Shown here in pieces: positions 4,462 through 5,928 of a stretch of DNA of 5,928 nucleotides. The stretch is from NCBI GenBank assembly GCA_030613225.1, contig JAUWMJ010000220.1:1-5928 (forward strand), written 5' to 3'. The notes beneath the pieces are model-generated. The model made no database searches and was not told the DNA's origin. It worked only from the letters and a program-made list of their open reading frames with translations. Position 1 is the first letter of the stretch; every line of letters starts with the position of its first letter. A program made the position numbers and the translations under genes. This stretch comes from Desulfobacterales bacterium (GTDB lineage Bacteria > Desulfobacterota > Desulfobacteria > Desulfobacterales > JAUWMJ01).

Positions 4462-4797
4462 AACAGCTCTTTCCACCGCTGATGTCTTTTTCAGTAGGAT
4501 TCCAAGAGGAAGAACACCTCAAGTCTTTGGTAGCTTTGCAAACACACGGTAAATTAAGCGCCATTTCGCCTTCGTTGCAGTGATGAAAATTCATAAGAAA
4601 ACCTTACTGACCATCACTTTTGTTTTCCTGTAAAGAGAGAGCAGCCCTTGAATGTGCCTATCGAATCGCTTTAGACTTCCGTGCGTGCAAGCTTCCTCTT
4701 CCTGAATGAGAGGAAGAGGTGAGGGAGAAGCTTGATAAGGTCAAACAATCCATAAAGGTGCATCATTAATAATTAACGAATGTTGCTTTGAGATAAA
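4462..4797. other. Non-coding stretch with remnants
   Basis: No supported gene lies here. A short frame ending at the TGA at 4707-4709 reads ALECAYRIALDFRACKLPLP and looks like a coding remnant, but I do not recognise it. The main feature is the hairpin at 4688-4734. The last 60 bases before the hydrolase are very AT-rich and contain no ribosome site stronger than GAG. Confidence 0.45.
4688..4734. repeat. Two-part hairpin, CAAGCTT / CCTCTTCCT
   Basis: CAAGCTT (4688-4694) pairs with AAGCTTG (4728-4734), and CCTCTTCCT (4695-4703) pairs perfectly with AGGAAGAGG (4711-4719) around a 7-base loop, leaving an 8-base bulge TGAGGGAG at 4720-4727. No T-tract follows on the + strand. The GGAAGAGGTGAGGGA part recalls common CCCTCACCC-type intergenic repeats (from memory). 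Confidence 0.65.
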
Positions 4798-5589
4798 ATG
4801 GAGAACCGGATATTTTCAATAGACCATGATGGCAATAAATATGAGGTTGCCACGACATATCGGAAACGGGGCGGAGAGTTGTTGCTTCTGCTTCATGGGC
4901 TCGGATGCTCAAAAGAGTCTTTTCGAGACATTTGGTTTCGCGATGAATTTAGAAATTATTCAATAATGTCATTGGATTTTCTTGGTTTTGGAGATTCTTC
5001 GAAGTCAGATAAGTTCTCATATAAAATGGAAGATCAGGCTTCTGTTTGTGCTGAGGTTGTGAAGAAAATCTCCTCAAAGAAGGTTCACATAATCGCACAT
5101 AGCATGGGGGGAGCGATCGGTTTACTACTTCCACCTGCAATTCTTAACTCGGCACTGACGTTTGCAAATCTGGAAGGTAACCTCATCAGTGAAGATTGCG
5201 GTATCGTTAGTCGAAAAACGATAAGTGTTTCATTTCAAAAATTTGAAAAGGAATTGCTGCCAGATCTCAAAGCCCTGTTCAAGTCCCTTGGTGAAGAATG
5301 TTTTTTCCTTGATTCAGCTTTGCCTTTGGGGTTTTATAAGAGTGCGGAATCCCTTGTGCGTTGGTCGGACAGCGGAGCTCTGCTTTCCCGTTTTAAAATT
5401 TTGCCTTGCAGAAAATCATATTTTTATGGTGAAAAAAATTCCGACATGGATGTATTGCATCGACTTAATTCCATAAAAAAAGTAAAGATCAGCAGTAGCG
5501 GACATTTTATGATGAATGATAATCCTGACGAATTTTATTCTCGTCTTAGAACGTTTTTAAGTTCAACTATGATAACCTTACAATCGTGA
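4798..5589 (+). CDS. Alpha/beta hydrolase
   Basis: This 263-residue protein has the alpha/beta-hydrolase fold pattern. A strand and oxyanion loop, LLLLLHGLG, end at residue 36; LDFLGFGDSS at 59-68 is the usual loop after strand 4; the nucleophile elbow is IIAHSMGG with Ser102; the C-terminal SSGHFMMNDNPDEFYSRL supplies the catalytic His236. The acid is probably in YFYGEKNSDMD (E212, D216 or nearby), with NLEGNL (E126) as an alternative. There is no signal peptide, so it is cytoplasmic. The substrate cannot be read from sequence; related enzymes are esterases, lipases or C-C bond hydrolases. The start at 4798 has a weak ribosome site. The last residues, about TMITLQS, are encoded inside repeat DNA from 5571 onward, so the natural end was probably near FLSS. 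It has no operon partner here. Confidence 0.9.
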   Translation: MENRIFSIDHDGNKYEVATTYRKRGGELLLLLHGLGCSKESFRDIWFRDEFRNYSIMSLDFLGFGDSSKSDKFSYKMEDQASVCAEVVKKISSKKVHIIAHSMGGAIGLLLPPAILNSALTFANLEGNLISEDCGIVSRKTISVSFQKFEKELLPDLKALFKSLGEECFFLDSALPLGFYKSAESLVRWSDSGALLSRFKILPCRKSYFYGEKNSDMDVLHRLNSIKKVKISSSGHFMMNDNPDEFYSRLRTFLSSTMITLQS

Positions 5590-5622
5590 TGATATACGGA
5601 TGTGTATAATCATTTGTTGGAC
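5561..5622 (+). repeat. attC-like hairpin, third copy of the repeat tail
   Basis: Bases 5581-5612 match 3560-3591 with a single difference, and 5571-5578 also match the corresponding part of copy A (1640-1647). The same inner hairpin is kept: GTGAT / bulged GA / TATAC, loop GGATGT, GTATA / ATCAT. The one substitution is in the loop and the stem change is a G-T wobble. Similarity fades right after a GTT box, here GTTGGAC (5616-5622), a perfect GTTRRRY. GTTCAAC at 5561-5567 is a perfect RYYYAAC that pairs with it (six Watson-Crick pairs and one wobble). It lies between the hydrolase stop, which it contains, and the acetyltransferase start. Confidence 0.6.
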
Positions 5623-5658
5623 GAAATAATCTTATCTTTAGTCGAGCGAACAAAGACG

Positions 5659-5928
5659 ATGAAAATACGACGGGCAACACAATCTGATCTTCAAGATATT
5701 TCGGCTATTCATGTCGAGAGTTGGAAAGACTCTTACTCGGATGTCATGCCTGCAGAATTCATGGCCGGGCAAATTGACCAAGATTTAGCACAGCATTGGA
5801 GTGAAATCGAAATACAAAATGAAGACATAGTATTGGTTGCGGAGGAAGATTCGTTGGTAGGATTTATAGCGGTTTGGTGTCGACCAATTCCATTCATAGA
5901 CAATTTGCATGTGAGACCATCTCACAGA
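5659..5928 (+). CDS. GNAT-family N-acetyltransferase, N-terminal part (3' end outside window)
   Basis: The first 90 codons are present and the frame is open at the window end. The N-terminus MKIRRATQSDLQDISAIHVE then SWKDSYSDVMPAEFM is typical of GNAT proteins related to the RimI/PhnO type that begin IRxAxxxDxxxIxxIHVxSWxxxYxxxxPxxFL. Next come the central strands VLVAEEDSLVGFIAVW (about 58-73) and the start of motif A, FIDNLHVRPSHR (79-90); the acetyl-CoA-binding RGxGxG/A loop would follow just past the edge. It transfers an acetyl group from acetyl-CoA to an amine, and the substrate is unknown. The ATG at 5659 gives the normal N-terminus; GAGCGAA at 5644-5650 is a weak ribosome site. It starts 37 bases after the GTTGGAC box. 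Single-gene acetyltransferases are common cargo in cassette arrays. Confidence 0.9.
   Translation, partial: MKIRRATQSDLQDISAIHVESWKDSYSDVMPAEFMAGQIDQDLAQHWSEIEIQNEDIVLVAEEDSLVGFIAVWCRPIPFIDNLHVRPSHR

Noticed and set aside
4362..4583. GTG-started frame of 73 codons overlapping the cyclase-like fragment
   Set aside because: No family is recognised, and the frame starting at 4330 gives a more protein-like sequence over the shared part.
4740..4797. Possible attC-like site before the hydrolase (GTCAAAC ... GTTGCTT)
   Set aside because: The boxes pair poorly, no inner stem is visible, and such AT-rich sequence gives these patterns by chance.
4949..5476. Alternative frames inside the hydrolase gene
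   Set aside because: They are shadows of an intact 263-residue hydrolase with all catalytic motifs in one frame.
1..5928. CRISPR array, tRNA or rRNA genes
   Set aside because: No regularly spaced direct repeats and no tRNA- or rRNA-like sequence were seen on either strand.

Overview
The window is AT-rich and bacterial. Every recognisable gene lies on the + strand. They are small accessory genes: pieces of several toxin-antitoxin (TA) modules, a nucleotidyltransferase two-gene module, an alpha/beta hydrolase and an acetyltransferase. They are separated by repeated, hairpin-forming non-coding DNA and by gene remnants. There is no rRNA, tRNA, replication or housekeeping gene, and no integrase or transposase, so the host cannot be named. 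The general style (many TA genes, decayed copies, dispersed intergenic repeats) recalls environmental Deltaproteobacteria or Planctomycetes, but this is an impression only.

Left third (1-1500): the C-terminus of a YafQ-type toxin; a 45-base scar duplicated from the nucleotidyltransferase/partner junction further right; an intact addiction-module antitoxin (303-548) overlapping a ParE/RelE toxin that has lost its middle (535-725); the C-terminal stub of an AlbA-type ATP-binding protein (about 740-1111); a long imperfect hairpin; and a poorly supported ORF at 1283.

Middle (1500-4200): a 124-base repeat with a good sigma70-type promoter occurs twice, at 1529 and 3440, each time upstream of a TA-like gene. 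The first copy precedes a frameshifted small gene and then the two-gene module of a DUF6036-like nucleotidyltransferase (2095-2676) and its partner (2673-2990), which is followed by a strong terminator at 3101-3141. The second copy precedes a BrnT toxin (3671-3961) overlapped by its antitoxin (3936-4193).

Right part (4200-5928): a structured intergenic element, a fragment resembling the start of a cyclase-family gene, a non-coding stretch with a hairpin, an intact alpha/beta hydrolase (4798-5589) whose last codons lie inside a third copy of part of the repeat, and the first 90 codons of a GNAT acetyltransferase that runs off the window.

The most interesting reading is architectural. Short co-oriented accessory genes are separated by hairpins ending in GTT-type core boxes 10-70 bases before the next start codon, which resembles the inside of a sedentary chromosomal integron (cassette array). 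This is inference: the boxes are imperfect, no integrase is in view, and a decaying TA/accessory island scattered with hairpin repeats is the main alternative.
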